Assembly: GCA_947561395.2 (NCBI GenBank) | Contig: OX387193.1 | Span: 3,844,001-3,908,000 of the forward strand | Reading direction: 5' to 3' | DNA length: 64,000 nt | Origin: Buxus sempervirens | Lineage: Eukaryota > Streptophyta > Magnoliopsida > Buxales > Buxaceae | In this document: positions 43,083 through 55,056 of the stretch, in pieces | Numbering within the stretch: position 1 is the first letter of the stretch | Layout of the letters: each line of letters begins with the position of its first letter | Notes under the pieces: generated by a model | What the model was told of the DNA's origin: nothing | Seen by the model: the letters and a program-made list of their open reading frames with translations, nothing else | The model's database searches: none | Position numbers and translations under genes: made by a program

Positions 43083-44565
43083 GATATGCTACCTTTTTAT
43101 ACGATTAAATATTTTTAACTAAATGAAAATTGGTTTTATTTTTTATCTAATCGTTGGATTATTTTATTACCGTTTTATTAACGTTGAGTTTATTATTACC
43201 GTTGGGTTATTAACGTTCTAATTAACGTTAATAACGTTTTTGTGGGATGGTCTATTTAAAGGGTTAGTGTGAGACATGGGAAAAAATCAATTTAACTGAC
43301 TTCCTCAATCATCACACGGGATTAAATAGATCAAAGAGTCGCCACCATTCAATTTAGGTGTGAATGGACACCAAAATATTAAATAAGCACAAAAGGCAAA
43401 TTTTAGGGCAAAATATCCCTCCTAAAAAAACAACCAGAGATGGGTAAGGGGATTAAGTTATGAACATGGGAAGGTGTTAGGCACCCCTATTCATCCACAC
43501 AAGGTGGTTGCCAGGTATTTGTTCATGTTAAAATAAAGAAAAAGCTTGCTATAAAAATCACAAAAAAGGGAAAAATATATGGTTTTTTTTCATATGAATA
43601 GTCTGATTGATCCAGAACTATCAAATATGATCATACCATTCTTAGGGTTTCATGATCAAAATAAAATTGAGATAAAATCAAATAAAATCAATTTAAAGTG
43701 AAAAATCCAAAAATCTGGCTTCAAGCTAAATTCTAGAAATCTAGAAAAATATGATTTTTGTAAAATATTTCAAAATTGAACTTGAATAATCCAGGTGTGC
43801 GCACCCCCTATTTCGGTTTCGGGCCGCACGACGAGGTACATGCAAAGAGTGATGCTCGCCTCGGGACTGATTTGGAGTTTAGAGTCGCCACTGCCTGAGA
43901 GGTGCAGGCAGACACAAAGGGGCACCTATTCGGGCCTAATTTTCTGGTCTGCGGCTTTATTAGAGATCTGAGCAAGTTCTCGATTACGTCTAGGGAAGCC
44001 CGAAGACACCCTAGCCCGCCCCGTCGATTGACAGGTCCCGTGGGTCTCCTTGGTCTTGAGTCAACTTAGTTTTCACCCAATTCCTAAGCCAGCATGCACA
44101 CTTATTTGGTCTGGTGGGACCCTCTGAAGGTGTGGGTCCCTTTTATTTTAATTTTATCTTTTTTATTTATCTAAGTGAAGTGGGTCGGACCCGGGTCCCG
44201 TTGGAAGACCCGTGGACTACCATGGTTGGGTCTTGAGCCCAGTTGGGTTATTGGGTAACCCATTTGGTTATTTTATTATTTTATTTATTTGCACTTTAGG
44301 TTTGGGCTTAGTGGGCTTGGAATGGGCCCATTAGCCAAAGTCAAGTGGCCTTGGGCCCGTTTATTGAAAACGGGCCCGGTTTGGGCCGGTCAAAAGTGGG
44401 CCCCACAAGTGGGCCAAAGGGATCTTAATGGGCCTATATAGGCCCAAAGTCCAAAAATGGGCTTAAGATAGCCCAAGTGGTTTAAGGGAATGGTTCAAGC
44501 CGGTTTAGGCCGGATTAGGTCCAACCGAACCAAGAAATTACACTTTTTACATCATTTTTACAAGT

Positions 44566-44640
44566 GTCCGTATTTTCTTTACGGTCCGGCTTGCCCGTGA
44601 ATGAATTACGGTCTTCCTCGCCCGTGAATAAAATACGGTC
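44566..44640 (-). promoter_or_regulatory. Three GYCCGT-N9-ACGGTC dyads, inner cluster (3' LTR)
   Basis: Three 21-bp sites downstream of the LTR TATA box, equivalent to 53931-54005 in the other LTR. Confidence 0.7.
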
Positions 44641-45486
44641 CCACCCGGACCGGCCTGAGTTTACGGGCGCGGCTTGTTTTGCATTTTTGGTGCCGGCTTT
44701 TCTTGGGATCACTCCGGTGGGACTCCTGGCTGTTCCGGCAGCTTCAGTGGTGCTTCTAGGCCCTTCCAATTCCTTTGTTGCCTTCAATTGGCCTAAAAGG
44801 CCTTATTTTTCTTCTTCTTTCTCCTTGGGTTATTTGCTGAAAGATCAACCCCTTGCTAGTTGTTCATAGCCGCTTCTTAAAAGGGGAAATGGATGCTTTA
44901 CAGGGGATACCAAAGGCTTCAAAAGAATCTCACATTCTCTTTTCCAAAATGGTAATTAAATGGAATTAAACACTCCTTTTAAGATCCTTTTTTGGTGACT
45001 TTTTGTCACTATTTCATTTCTTTTCCATGATGATGATCTTTCCTAGATTAAAAACTGTCATCTCACACAATACTCCAAGATAGGTTAGTGACATATAAAA
45101 AAGATTAGTGAAAAAGAAAGAAAAGTGGAATTAATTTAAGGAAAAGAACATGCTTACAATGCAATTGCTTACTTTTACTGATTTGGTGATCCTCCAGAAG
45201 TTTGAGCAGCGCTTCCACGTCCTCCTTATTTTGCGGGGAAGAATTGGGAAGAGTTTGGTTAAGGTGGATGGGTTCAAGACCAAGTTGAAGGAGATTTGGG
45301 CATGGTTTTGGGGTAGTTTAGGAGTATAGGGGTAATTTAGGGATAAAAAGAGTTTAGGTTTTGGGATGGTGGTGGTTGGGCAGGGTTTGGCCGTGGAAAG
45401 CTCCAAGAGGGAGAGGGGGTAGGCCAGGGGAGAAGGCTTGCTCAAATGAGGGGGGTGGCCTCTCTATTTATAGGCAAAATTTTCGT

Positions 45487-45691
45487 GCCCGTAATTGAAC
45501 TACGGGCATGCCTTGCCCGTACTTTAAGTACGGGCGTGCCTTGCCCGTAATTCAATTACGGGCGAAAAACGAATATTTGCAATTATCGCAGATTCTTCCG
45601 TACGGGACGCGTGTCCCGCCACGCGTCCCCTTCTAGAAGCTTGCCCGTAATTGAAGTACGGGCATGCCTCGCCCGTACTTCAAATACGGTC
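45487..45691 (-). promoter_or_regulatory. Five GCCCGT-N9-ACGGGC dyads upstream of the TATA box (3' LTR)
   Basis: Sites start at 45487, 45515, 45543, 45643 and 45671, each 21 bp. They are equivalent to 54852-55056 in the 5' LTR. Confidence 0.85.
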
Positions 45692-46264
45692 CCGCACGTT
45701 TTTAAAATGTTTGGATTTCAAACCTTTATTCAATTTGGTTTATTTAAAGATTTTTATCCGATTTTTTGATTATTTTATTATAAAAACGAGATTCTTTTAT
45801 TAAAATAGTATTAAAAAATAAAGATATGATTATTTTTACTTATTTAATTCATCTATTCTGCTTTTTGCTGCTATTTTGCCACATGGGCAGCTTTCTTTGA
45901 AACTTCAACTGCCCATAACTTCTCCGTTTGATGTCCGATTTTAGCAAATTTGATGTCGTTGGAATCAGCTCGGAACATACTGTCCACTGGGATTAAATTG
46001 GGCAGTTGAATTGAGGTCGAGCAAAAAGTCAACTTTCGCTCCCCCAAAAGTTTGACCGGCTCATAACTTCCTCATCCGGACTCCGATTCTGGCAAACTCA
46101 GTTGCGTTAGAACCGTGTCGAAATGCTCTTTTCAATGAGAGGAAGTTTGATGGCCAATTTTCTTTGGATCAAAAAGTCAATTTTCAGGCCCCTCAGGGTT
46201 TGACTTTTTAATTGAAATTTCCATTTTCTTCATTTTTTTGGGGTGCAAAAATCAGGTGTCTACA

Positions 46265-46280
46265 GCTGCCCCTCTTTGCC
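46265..46280 (-). other. Polypurine tract of the gag-only element
   Basis: On the minus strand ggcaaagaggggcagc runs directly into the TG of the 3' LTR, the usual place for the plus-strand primer. Confidence 0.75.
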
Positions 46281-48860
46281 AGAGTCACCTTGGGGATGAA
46301 TGGCAAAGAAGAAAAAAGAACCTTATTTTTGCACTTTGCATTTCTGTCGACATGATCAATAAGTTTAAGTCCTCTTGATTTTCGAAGCAGCGGAAATTGG
46401 TTTCCACTCAGTTTTTTGGAGCTTGCTCACCCACACTTCGCGGGCTTCCTGGAGCAACCCCTAGATCTCGAAGCTTGCTCACCCACACTTCGCAGGTTTC
46501 TTGGAGCAATTTCTTGATTTTAATTTAGATTAAAAGGGAGGGGATTGGACTTAAGCTCACCAACCTATTTCGGCATCGATGCAAGATGCTCAACAATGTT
46601 CTTTTCTTCTTGTTTGTTCCATTAAAGCTTTTAGGTGATTTCCAATTTGTGGCTTTCTTTTATCTTTCAGCAGATTTAGAGTTTTTTTTTTTTTAAGTTT
46701 AGAGGCTAGATGAGGGTTGATGATGGTGGTTCAGGAATGAAGGAGGCAGGAGGAGGCTGCCTTGCTGCTGTTTGTCATCCGGAGGACCTCACACACCTAA
46801 CTTATTCTATTTACAAAAGTGGTAAATCAAAAATTACAAAAGGACTTCTTCATTCTGTTCTCTTCTTCAAGTCTTGAGAATTTCACTGCTCCTTTTTTCA
46901 CGGCATGGCCTTCTCAGCTTGGGGAAGAGCTCCTCTGGCAGCTCCTCTCGTGATAAGGTAGAGGTTTCCTGGTTTGGAATGACTCTACTGGGGATTGGTG
47001 GGAACCTCTACCGCATTTTGCTTCTTTCACTTGGTTAGGAACTCCTACTGAGTATGGGCACTCTGTGGGGATTAAAGGAGCTTTGTTGGGAAATAGAATC
47101 CGCTGGGGACGAGAGATCTTTTTGCAATTCCCCTTGCCTCTGCTTGGCTTTTTTCCGGCTCGTTCTTTTTCCTGGCTTCAAGGCGTTTCTTGATGGCCTG
47201 CAAAGAGCTCGCAAAGCGGTGAGGCATCTGAAATTAAGAAGATAAGCAGAATAGGTCCTTTTTTTTTTTTTTTTTTTGGGCAAGTGATCTTAAAAGAAAA
47301 GGCAAGACCAGCGATCACGATGATTTGCCTTGTTAGCTCGAAGTATTTTGGGACAGTGTGCTGGACACGTATTCCCATGAAATTCTTGACTTAGGCCAGC
47401 AAAGGTTTAAAAGCTGAGAGGCATTTCAAGGAATGTCCCCCTTTCCCAGGTTTCGGTTTCTCTCATTTTCTCTCTTTTTGAGGGAAGTTTCAGGATTTGG
47501 CAATTGAGGATTCTTTCCTGGGTTAGTGACTATCCCAACTTGAGGGTTCTTGGCCAACTTTTTGCATATCATGCCCTTTAGATCAGAGAAGTCTTGAAAT
47601 TAGGACGAAATGTCAGCTTGGTTTTAAGTCTGAGAAATGAAAGGAGACAAGGCTCAAAGTTTTTCATTCTCAGGTTTTATTTTGTGTCATGCCAAAGCTC
47701 ATTGTTCCTCTTTAGATTCCTTTATCATAAATTTGCACAAATCTGATCGTCACTTCTTCTGTAATCAGAAAGGACTTTCTAATAGGACGAAACAAAGGCC
47801 ATGGTTTTAGTTTATGAAAGAAAGGGAATACGGCTCAAAGTTATTTTGTAAATGGGTTGAGTCATGTACTACCCTTTTCTGGATTGCTTGGACTTTGACA
47901 CTGTCCGTTTCACTTTCTTTTCTTTTCTTTTTGAGGCCTTTTGCTTTTTCCTTTATTTTTCTTTTGCCTGGGGGCCGATTCTTGCTTTTGATTTGCTTGG
48001 CCTGCCCCAGTGTGCTTTTTCTTTTCTTTTTCTTTCTTAGCTTTTGCATACTTGCCTCATTTCTTCTTTGTCAAGCACCATATTGGGGTATCTGACTTAG
48101 TGGGTCAAGAAAGAAAATTGTTAGGCTCAAAGGGTTTGACTAAGGATATGACTTTGGAAATTTTGGGATACAAAGCAAAGATGGCCTTTCATCCTTTTAC
48201 AGAAGTTGTGACAACTTGATTGGATTGTTTCATGCAAATTCATTCAGGAATCAATTCCTCCTTTTTATTTCTTTTTCAGCTTTTCCCCAGTGTGGGGTGG
48301 CTAGACACAACACAGGTATTCGAGTAATACGATCAGGCTCAAAGTGTTTGACTAGCGATTCTTAAAATTCAGATGGATGAAAGATGGCCTCTCATCCTTT
48401 CTCAAAGACATAATTGCTCAAGTCGGCCTCGGCCCTTAGTTGGTTTGGACACTTTCTCTCTTTTCTTTTCTTTTCTAGGGTTGTTCTGCCCCAGTGCATG
48501 GATGGGTTTGGGAGAAAAATCAAAGCATAGATCAGGAAAGGACTGCCTTTGGCTCAGTCAAGGTTCTCATGGGACAGTATCCTGCACCCAGCTGAAAACA
48601 CCTTTGAGCTACTCGACATTTTTCCATGATCATGGTCCTGCCAAAAGGGTATGGTCTCAGAACAATGTCATCACTGACCAAACACTTGCATTTTTTCTTT
48701 TTCTTTTTCTCATTTTTATGTATACATATTTTTTCAAAAAGTTTGCATGGAAGTAAAAAGTATTTACAGAATTACTAATTACCAGGAGAGATTAAAAAGG
48801 TAAATTTCAAACTTATCCTGGTTATAGTGGATGTTGCATCTTGCAGCCCTGCCTAACCTC
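46281..48860 (-). other. Non-coding 3' region of the gag-only element
   Basis: No pol-like frame. There is a two-unit repeat gcttgctcacccacacttcg (46420-46510), and degenerate repeats around ggctcaaag occur near 47650, 47830, 48122 and 48334. T/C-rich runs near 47915-48040 explain the odd low-complexity open frames. Confidence 0.6.
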
Positions 48861-50441
48861 TTACTTTGTCCCGCTAGAAGATGCCTGATGGTCTGGAAGA
48901 GGATTAGTCTGGACCCCTACTGGAGGAGTTGTTGCTGGGGGATCGACAGAAATTTGCTTATTGTCGATCAAATCTTGTATATCATGCCTCAAATCCCAGC
49001 AATAGTTAGTATGATGACCAGGAGCTCCCATGTGATATTCGCAGCGCACATTAGGATTGTAATTGCGACTATTAGTCGGCTGGTGGGTTGGATCCTTTTT
49101 CTGCAAATATCCCTTTTTCAACAAGGTTGGCAGCAATTCTGCAACTGAGTAAGGGAGGGGAGTGAACACTCTAGTCATTCTTGCTTGGTGTTCCTCTCTG
49201 GTCAACCTAGGCCTTCTTGCAGCCTGTGTCTCCTGTCCAGGGTTCTGGTTATTAGGTGCTGAAAAGTGGTAAGGTCTGCTTTGCTGGACGTAGTTAACAT
49301 TCTCGTCCTCTTTCTTCTTTTCCGGACCTCTCCCACTAGCAGGACCTCTTCTCTGCTCAGGAAATCCTGTAATTCTACCAGACTTAACTCCGTCTTCTAT
49401 TCTGTCAGCCACAACCACCAGGTCTGCGAAACTCGCAGCAAACTGCCCCAGCAGCAGTGTATAATATGGTTGCCCCAATGTTGAGATGAACAAGGTTACC
49501 ATCTCTTTTTCCAGCATGGGTGGCTGAACCATCGCAGCCATCTCTCGCCATCTCTTAGCATACTCACGAATGGACTCCGTGCTTTTCTTGACCATCTTTT
49601 GTAGCTCCATTCGAGTGGGCAAGACCTCAGTATTAAACTTGAAATGCTCAAGGAAAGTACTTGCCAAGTCATCCCATGTCCTGATTCGGCTCCTGTCTAG
49701 ACTGGAGAACCATTTCTGTGCTGATCCCGTCAGTGAGCGTTGGAAGAATTGGATCATGATCCTCTCATCATGCGCATACTGGCACATGTCTCCATAGTAC
49801 GCTCTGAGGTGTAACAGTGGATCACCACTTCCATCAAATTTTACGAGATCTGGACATTTAAACTTTGGCGGAAGCTGTAAATCAGGGAAGAACCCTAGCC
49901 TATCCAGTGAGGCTTCCTTTGGCACAGAAATTCGGTTCGCATTCCGTACATGTTCTTTCAAGGCCTGCACATCGGCTTGCATCGATTCTTGTGCCCGATA
50001 CCAATCTTCTACTTCATGCCCCATTCCCATCATTTGTTGTTGTGGAATAACAGGGGGTGCCGGAATCCCTAATTGTTCCGGCTGGACAGGTAGTGGTTGA
50101 GGAACTGGCTGCTCTGGCTGTTGCAAGTTCATCTGTGGAATAGCAGGCGGTGGCTGCTCTGGCATGACTGGTAAAGGCTGAGGTGCCCATGGCTGTGGTG
50201 GTGGTACTGGCGGCTCCTGAGGAGGTACCGGCTGTTGTGGAGGTATCGGCAACTGCTGCTGTGGTTGCACAAACTGGGGAGGTACTTGCAGCCTTTCCAT
50301 TCGCTGCATCATGTTTGCCATCATGGCCGTGATGTTGGCCATCTGCTGGTTGAGTCCTGAGATTACTGGATGGTCTTCCAGTTTTTCTTGCTCCTAAGGT
50401 GGTGGTGGGAGTGCTTGTTCAAGTCCTTCAGCAGGATCCAT
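48861..50441 (-). CDS. Gag protein of the non-autonomous Tat element
   Basis: The frame opens at an ATG (50441, MDPAEG...) aligned with the MNPAEE start of the 23.5-kb element's gag. Codon 16 is TAG (50396-50394). From the next ATG (50342) 493 residues are open: a Gln/Pro-rich N-terminus, a Retrotrans_gag domain (FQRSLTGSAQKWF, EYAKRWREMAA), and a CX2HX5HX4C zinc-knuckle-like motif (CEYHMGAPGHHTNYC). It stops shortly after, with no protease. Gag would form particles that package this element's own RNA. Either translation starts at 50342 or the amber codon is a recent lesion; the rest shows no damage. Confidence 0.88.
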
Positions 50442-50699
50442 TTGGAGTTTTCTTCTTGAACGTAGGAGGTACGGGCTGCGATACGCAATTTTGGTACCTG
50501 TTGAACAAAAAAGACAAAAATTAGTATAAAGAATTCATATTTCATCAAAATATAATGCATGTTGATGCATGCCAATGACTTTTTGATTTGATTTGATTTC
50601 CACTTAATTGATTTTTTCTTTGCTTTGAAACTTTTATTCAACAACCAAGGAGGATGATTTGATCTCTTTTTAGCCGCCATTCGGAGACAAGGGGAGAGT

Positions 50700-51300
50700 C
50701 CCTGAGACTAATCTCCTTTTCACCGCCACTTCGGAGGTAAGGAAAGAAGATTCCTGAAAACGATTTCCCTCAACCGCCACTTCGGAGGTTGACCGCCACT
50801 TCGGAGGTAAGGAAAGAAGATTTCTGAAAACGATTTCCTTCAACCGCCACTTCGGAGGTTGACCGCCACTTCGGAGGTAAGGAAAGAAGATTTTTGAAAA
50901 CGATTTCCTTCAACTGCCACTTCGGAGGTTGACCGCCACTTCGGAGGTAAGGAAAAAGACTGCCACTTCGGAGGTTAGCCTCCACTTCGGAGGAAAGATC
51001 CCTTTTAACCACCACTTCGGAGGTAAAGGGGGAGAAGATCCTTGGAAATTATTTCCTTCAACCGCCACTTCGGAGGTTGACCGCCACTTCGGAGGTAAGG
51101 AAATAATCCTTGGAAAAGGTTTCCTTCAACCGCCACTTCGGAGGTTGACCGCCACTTCGGAGGTAAGGAAAGGAGATTTCTGATAATGATTTCCTTCAAC
51201 CGCCACTTCGGAAGTAAGGAAGGAAGATTTCTGAAGATGATTTCCCTCAACCGCCACTTCGGAGGTTGACCGCCACTTCGGAGGTAAGGAAATAATCTCT
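50700..51300 (-). repeat. Tandem array of ACCGCCACTTCGGAGGT units in the gag-only leader
   Basis: About 17 near-identical copies, mostly in pairs separated by tg, spaced by ggaaagaagatttctgaaaacga-type linkers; composite period about 66 bp. The unit is itself a near-palindrome (CCNCC...GGNGG). It lies between PBS and gag, as the 78-bp array does in the 23.5-kb element. Confidence 0.9.
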
Positions 51301-51477
51301 GGGTTTGGAAACCACAGGAGCCAATTTTGATTTTGGAAATGCGGAGCGTTGATTTCGAAAGGATCAGTTTGGAGAATTCCAAGGAATGATAAGGGATTTG
51401 GGATGGTAGGAACACAGAGTATTAATTTCTATCAGGATCTGGGAAACTACAAGAGTTGATTTCCCAATTGGTTGACT

Positions 51478-51732
51478 CTTTTTTTTTTTCACTTCCTTAT
51501 TTTGGGCTGTTTTATAGCCAATTGAAACTTGGCTTAAGCACAAGGGATTGAAACCATTTTTTGCCCTAAGGTAAATTTAATGTACACTTAGAGGCAATTC
51601 AAATTTTTGAAAATTTTCTTTTGTTTTTTTTTTGTTTTTTTTTTTTTTTTGTTTTGTTTTTTTTTTTTTTTGTTTGTTTTTTTGTTTGTTTTTTTTTGTT
51701 TTTTTTTTTGTTTTTTTTTTGTTTTTTGAAAT
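51478..51732. repeat. Long T/G low-complexity tract
   Basis: Runs of T broken by single G (51600-51730). In the sense of the element this is A/C-rich leader. It is not a gene. Confidence 0.8.
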
Positions 51733-53139
51733 GAGTTAATCAGACATGCTTATGCAGATGATCTTGAAGTGTGTGCACTTGATGCATGAAGATGCGTACA
51801 CAAAATTTAAACCAACATTACCATCCTGCATTAAAAAGTGTGTGCATAGTCCTAAAAAGGTTTGTGCCCCTCGAGGCACGACTTCTAGACATGGAAGCAC
51901 ATCTGAGTCCAGATCAGCCTTCTTTTGTCTGTTCTTTCGTCTGTCTTTGCTTTCAGGTGTCAGACCAAAAGAATTAATAATTTGCCGAAAAGGGCTAAAA
52001 TTACATGATATTCAAAATCTGCAAAATTTCATCTTAAGGGATTTTGGGAACCCAAAAGAAGGATACAAATTTGCTTCAAGGTAGGCTAGAATCCTTGATC
52101 TAGGGTTTTATGCCCCTGTTCTGATCTTGCCTATTTCTGCCGGATTTTCTGATCTTGTCGGCTTTCATCTGCTCAAAAGGTCGACCTGGACTCAGAGTGC
52201 TCCCTGCGGACTCAATGGGTCAAGGCCCATGGTTCACAGGACTTAATGCATGGATCTGGGGTGGCTCCCCTGATCAAAATTTGGTTGGCTTCCTAAATTA
52301 GGGCTGAGGCAGCCCAAGATCTAGGGTTCACTCAATTTAATGCAAAAGAGCGGGGGTACTGCCCCTGATGGACTCTTGGATTTTAAATTGATTTTATTTT
52401 CCATGTTCACATCCACATCCATATCCATGCTGCATTCACAAAGCTGTGGTTTATCAGAAACAATAGGTGGGGAAAGGATACCCAGCCCGAGACATTTGTC
52501 TACAAGGGTCTGAGCCAAGTACTAGACCCTCACGTACCACAGCATGAAGCCAGTGGCGCTAAGGAATCCAGAAACCTGGGGAGATGGGTTTACCCTGCTT
52601 TCCCCGGCAAGCCATGGGAGCGTAGAGCTAATACCATCCCAAAAGTAAGTTCATCGTTTGAGAAGGGTGGCTGCTAGAAAGATCTAGGTTTTGGTGGAGA
52701 AGAGCAGCATTTCATCAAATCATTCAAAGCGGATCATTCATGCAGACCCCCTCGTGCATGTCACCCCATGCAGTTAAAAGATCATTCACGATGTGGTGAA
52801 GTGCTCGTGTGCAGTGGGGCAAAGTGCTGTGTCTATCTGGGTGATTCTCGGATAATGAGCTGATAAAAGGTTCCTTAATGTCACTTTTATAGTGAGAGTA
52901 GAGAACAACATGCAATACGATGTCTGGGTGGATCCCCAGGTAAGTGGAGGGTCACAGGGAACCGCTTAAATTCCACTTTCCTTAGGCAATTATCTCGTCC
53001 TTGTGACAGGATCCCCCAATATCACTTAATTGCAAGAGTTCCACACCTCACTAAGGTTGGACAAAAAGTACTTCCTAAATCTGCTCATATCCCCCTATGT
53101 TGACTCATTTCTTGACCAAGGTCCAATTGGGCTGAGTAA
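51733..53139 (-). other. 5' leader of the gag-only element
   Basis: 1.4 kb between PBS and the T/G tract with no supported gene. Confidence 0.55.
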
Positions 53140-53157
53140 TCCCCAGCAGAGTCGCCA
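53140..53157 (-). other. Primer binding site of the gag-only element
   Basis: Minus strand TGGCGACTCTGCTGGGGA, 3 bp inside from the 5' LTR; identical to the PBS of the 23.5-kb element (tRNA-Arg type). Confidence 0.82.
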
Positions 53158-53930
53158 AGCTGTGCGCACCCCCTATTTCGGTTTCGGGCCGCACGACGAG
53201 GTGCATGCAAAGAGTGATGCTCGCCTCGGGACTGATTTGGAGTTTAGAGTCGCCACTGCCTGAGAGGTGCAGGCAGACACAAAGGGGCACCTATTCGGGC
53301 CTAATTTTCTGGTCTGCGGCTTTATTAGAGATCTGAGCAAGTTCTCGATTACGTCTAGGGAAGCCCGAAGACACCCTAGCCCGCCCCGTCGATTGACAGG
53401 TCCCGTGGGTCTCCTTGGTCTTGAGTCAACTTAGTTTTCACCCAATTCCTAAGCCAGCATGCACACTTATTTGGTCTGGTGGGACCCTCTGAAGGTGTGG
53501 GTCCCTTTTATTTTAATTTTATCTTTTTTATTTATCTAAGTGAAGTGGGTCGGACCCGGGTCCCGTTGGAAGACCCGTGGACTACCATGGTTGGGCCTTG
53601 AGCCCAGTTGGGTTATTGGGTAACCCATTTGGTTATTTTATTATTTTATTTATTTGCACTTTAGGTTTGGGCTTAGTGGGCTTGGAATGGGCCCATTAGC
53701 CAAAGTCAAGTGGCCTTGGGCCCGTTTATTGAAAACGGGCCCGGTTTGGGCCGGTCAAAAGTGGGCCCCACAAGTGGGCCAAAGGGATCTTAATGGGCCT
53801 ATATAGGCCCAAAGTCCAAAAATGGGCTTAAGATAGCCCAAGTGGTTTAAGGGAATGGTTCAAGCCGGTTTAGGCCGGATTAGGTCCAACCGAACCAAGA
53901 AATTACACTTTTTACATCATTTTTACAAGT

Positions 53931-54005
53931 GTCCGTATTTTCTTTACGGTCCGGCTTGCCCGTGAATGAATTACGGTCTTCCTCGCCCGTGAATAAAATA
54001 CGGTC
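53931..54005 (-). promoter_or_regulatory. Three GYCCGT-N9-ACGGTC dyads, inner cluster (5' LTR)
   Basis: Sites 53931-53951, 53958-53978 and 53985-54005, each 21 bp and exactly 27 bp apart. Confidence 0.72.
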
Positions 54006-54851
54006 CCACCCGGACCGGCCTGAGTTTACGGGCGCGGCTTGTTTTGCATTTTTGGTGCCGGCTTTTCTTGGGATCACTCCGGTGGGACTCCTGGCTGTTC
54101 CGGCAGCTTCAGTGGTGCTTCTAGGCCCTTCCAATTCCTTTGTTGCCTTCAATTGGCCTAAAAGGCCTTATTTTTCTTCTTCTTTCTCCTTGGGTTATTT
54201 GCTGAAAGATCAACCCCTTGCTAGTTGTTCATAGCCGCTTCTTAAAAGGGGAAATGGATGCTTTACAGGGGATACCAAAGGCTTCAAAAGAATCTCACAT
54301 TCTCTTTTCCAAAATGGTAATTAAATGGAATTAAACACTCCTTTTAAGATCCTTTTTTGGTGACTTTTTGTCACTATTTCATTTCTTTTCCATGATGATG
54401 ATCTTTCCTAGATTAAAAACTGTCATCTCACACAATACTCCAAGATAGGTTAGTGACATATAAAAAAGATTAGTGAAAAAGAAAGAAAAGTGGAATTAAT
54501 TTAAGGAAAAGAACATGCTTACAATGCAATTGCTTACTTTTACTGATTTGGTGATCCTCCAGAAGTTTGAGCAGCGCTTCCGCGTCCTCCTTATTTTGCG
54601 GGGAAGAATTGGGAAGAGTTTGGTTAAGGTGGATGGGTTCAAGACCAAGTTGAAGGAGATTTGGGCATGGTTTTGGGGTAGTTTAGGAGTATAGGGGTAA
54701 TTTAGGGATAAAAAGAGTTTAGGTTTTGGGATGGTGGTGGTTGGGCAGGGTTTGGCCGTGGAAAGCTCCAAGAGGGAGAGGGGGTAGGCCAGGGGAGAAG
54801 GCTTGCTCAAATGAGGGGGGTGGCCTCTCTATTTATAGGCAAAATTTTCGT

Positions 54852-55056
54852 GCCCGTAATTGAACTACGGGCATGCCTTGCCCGTACTTTAAGTACGGGC
54901 GTGCCTTGCCCGTAATTCAATTACGGGCGAAAAACGAATATTTGCAATTATCGCAGATTCTTCTGTACGGGACGCGTGTCCCGCCACGCATCCCCTTCTA
55001 GAAGCTTGCCCGTAATTGAAGTACGGGCATGCCTCGCCCGTACTTCAAATACGGTC
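54852..55056 (-). promoter_or_regulatory. Five GCCCGT-N9-ACGGGC dyads upstream of the TATA box (5' LTR)
   Basis: Sites 54852-54872, 54880-54900, 54908-54928, 55008-55028 and 55036-55056, all 21 bp; neighbours are 28 bp apart. Confidence 0.87.

Larger units (their letters stand above)
43796..46264 (-). repeat. 3' LTR of the gag-only element
   Basis: 2469 bp; ends TGTAGACACCTG...GTGCGCACA in LTR sense. It carries dyads at 44566-44640 and 45487-45691. A 104-codon frame (45131-45445, minus) downstream of its TATA box is present in both LTRs but unlike any known protein. Confidence 0.93.

Noticed and set aside
48373..48756. 127-codon plus-strand frame in the gag-only element
   Set aside because: Antisense to the element, low-complexity T/C-rich composition, no homology.
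50700..51300. CRISPR-like regular short repeats
   Set aside because: Plant nuclear retroelement leader; linkers are repeated rather than unique spacers, and no cas genes are present.
53880..54234. Overlapping 90-101 codon frames in both LTRs of the gag-only element
   Set aside because: Present because the LTRs are duplicated; they cross the dyad cluster on both strands and resemble no known protein.
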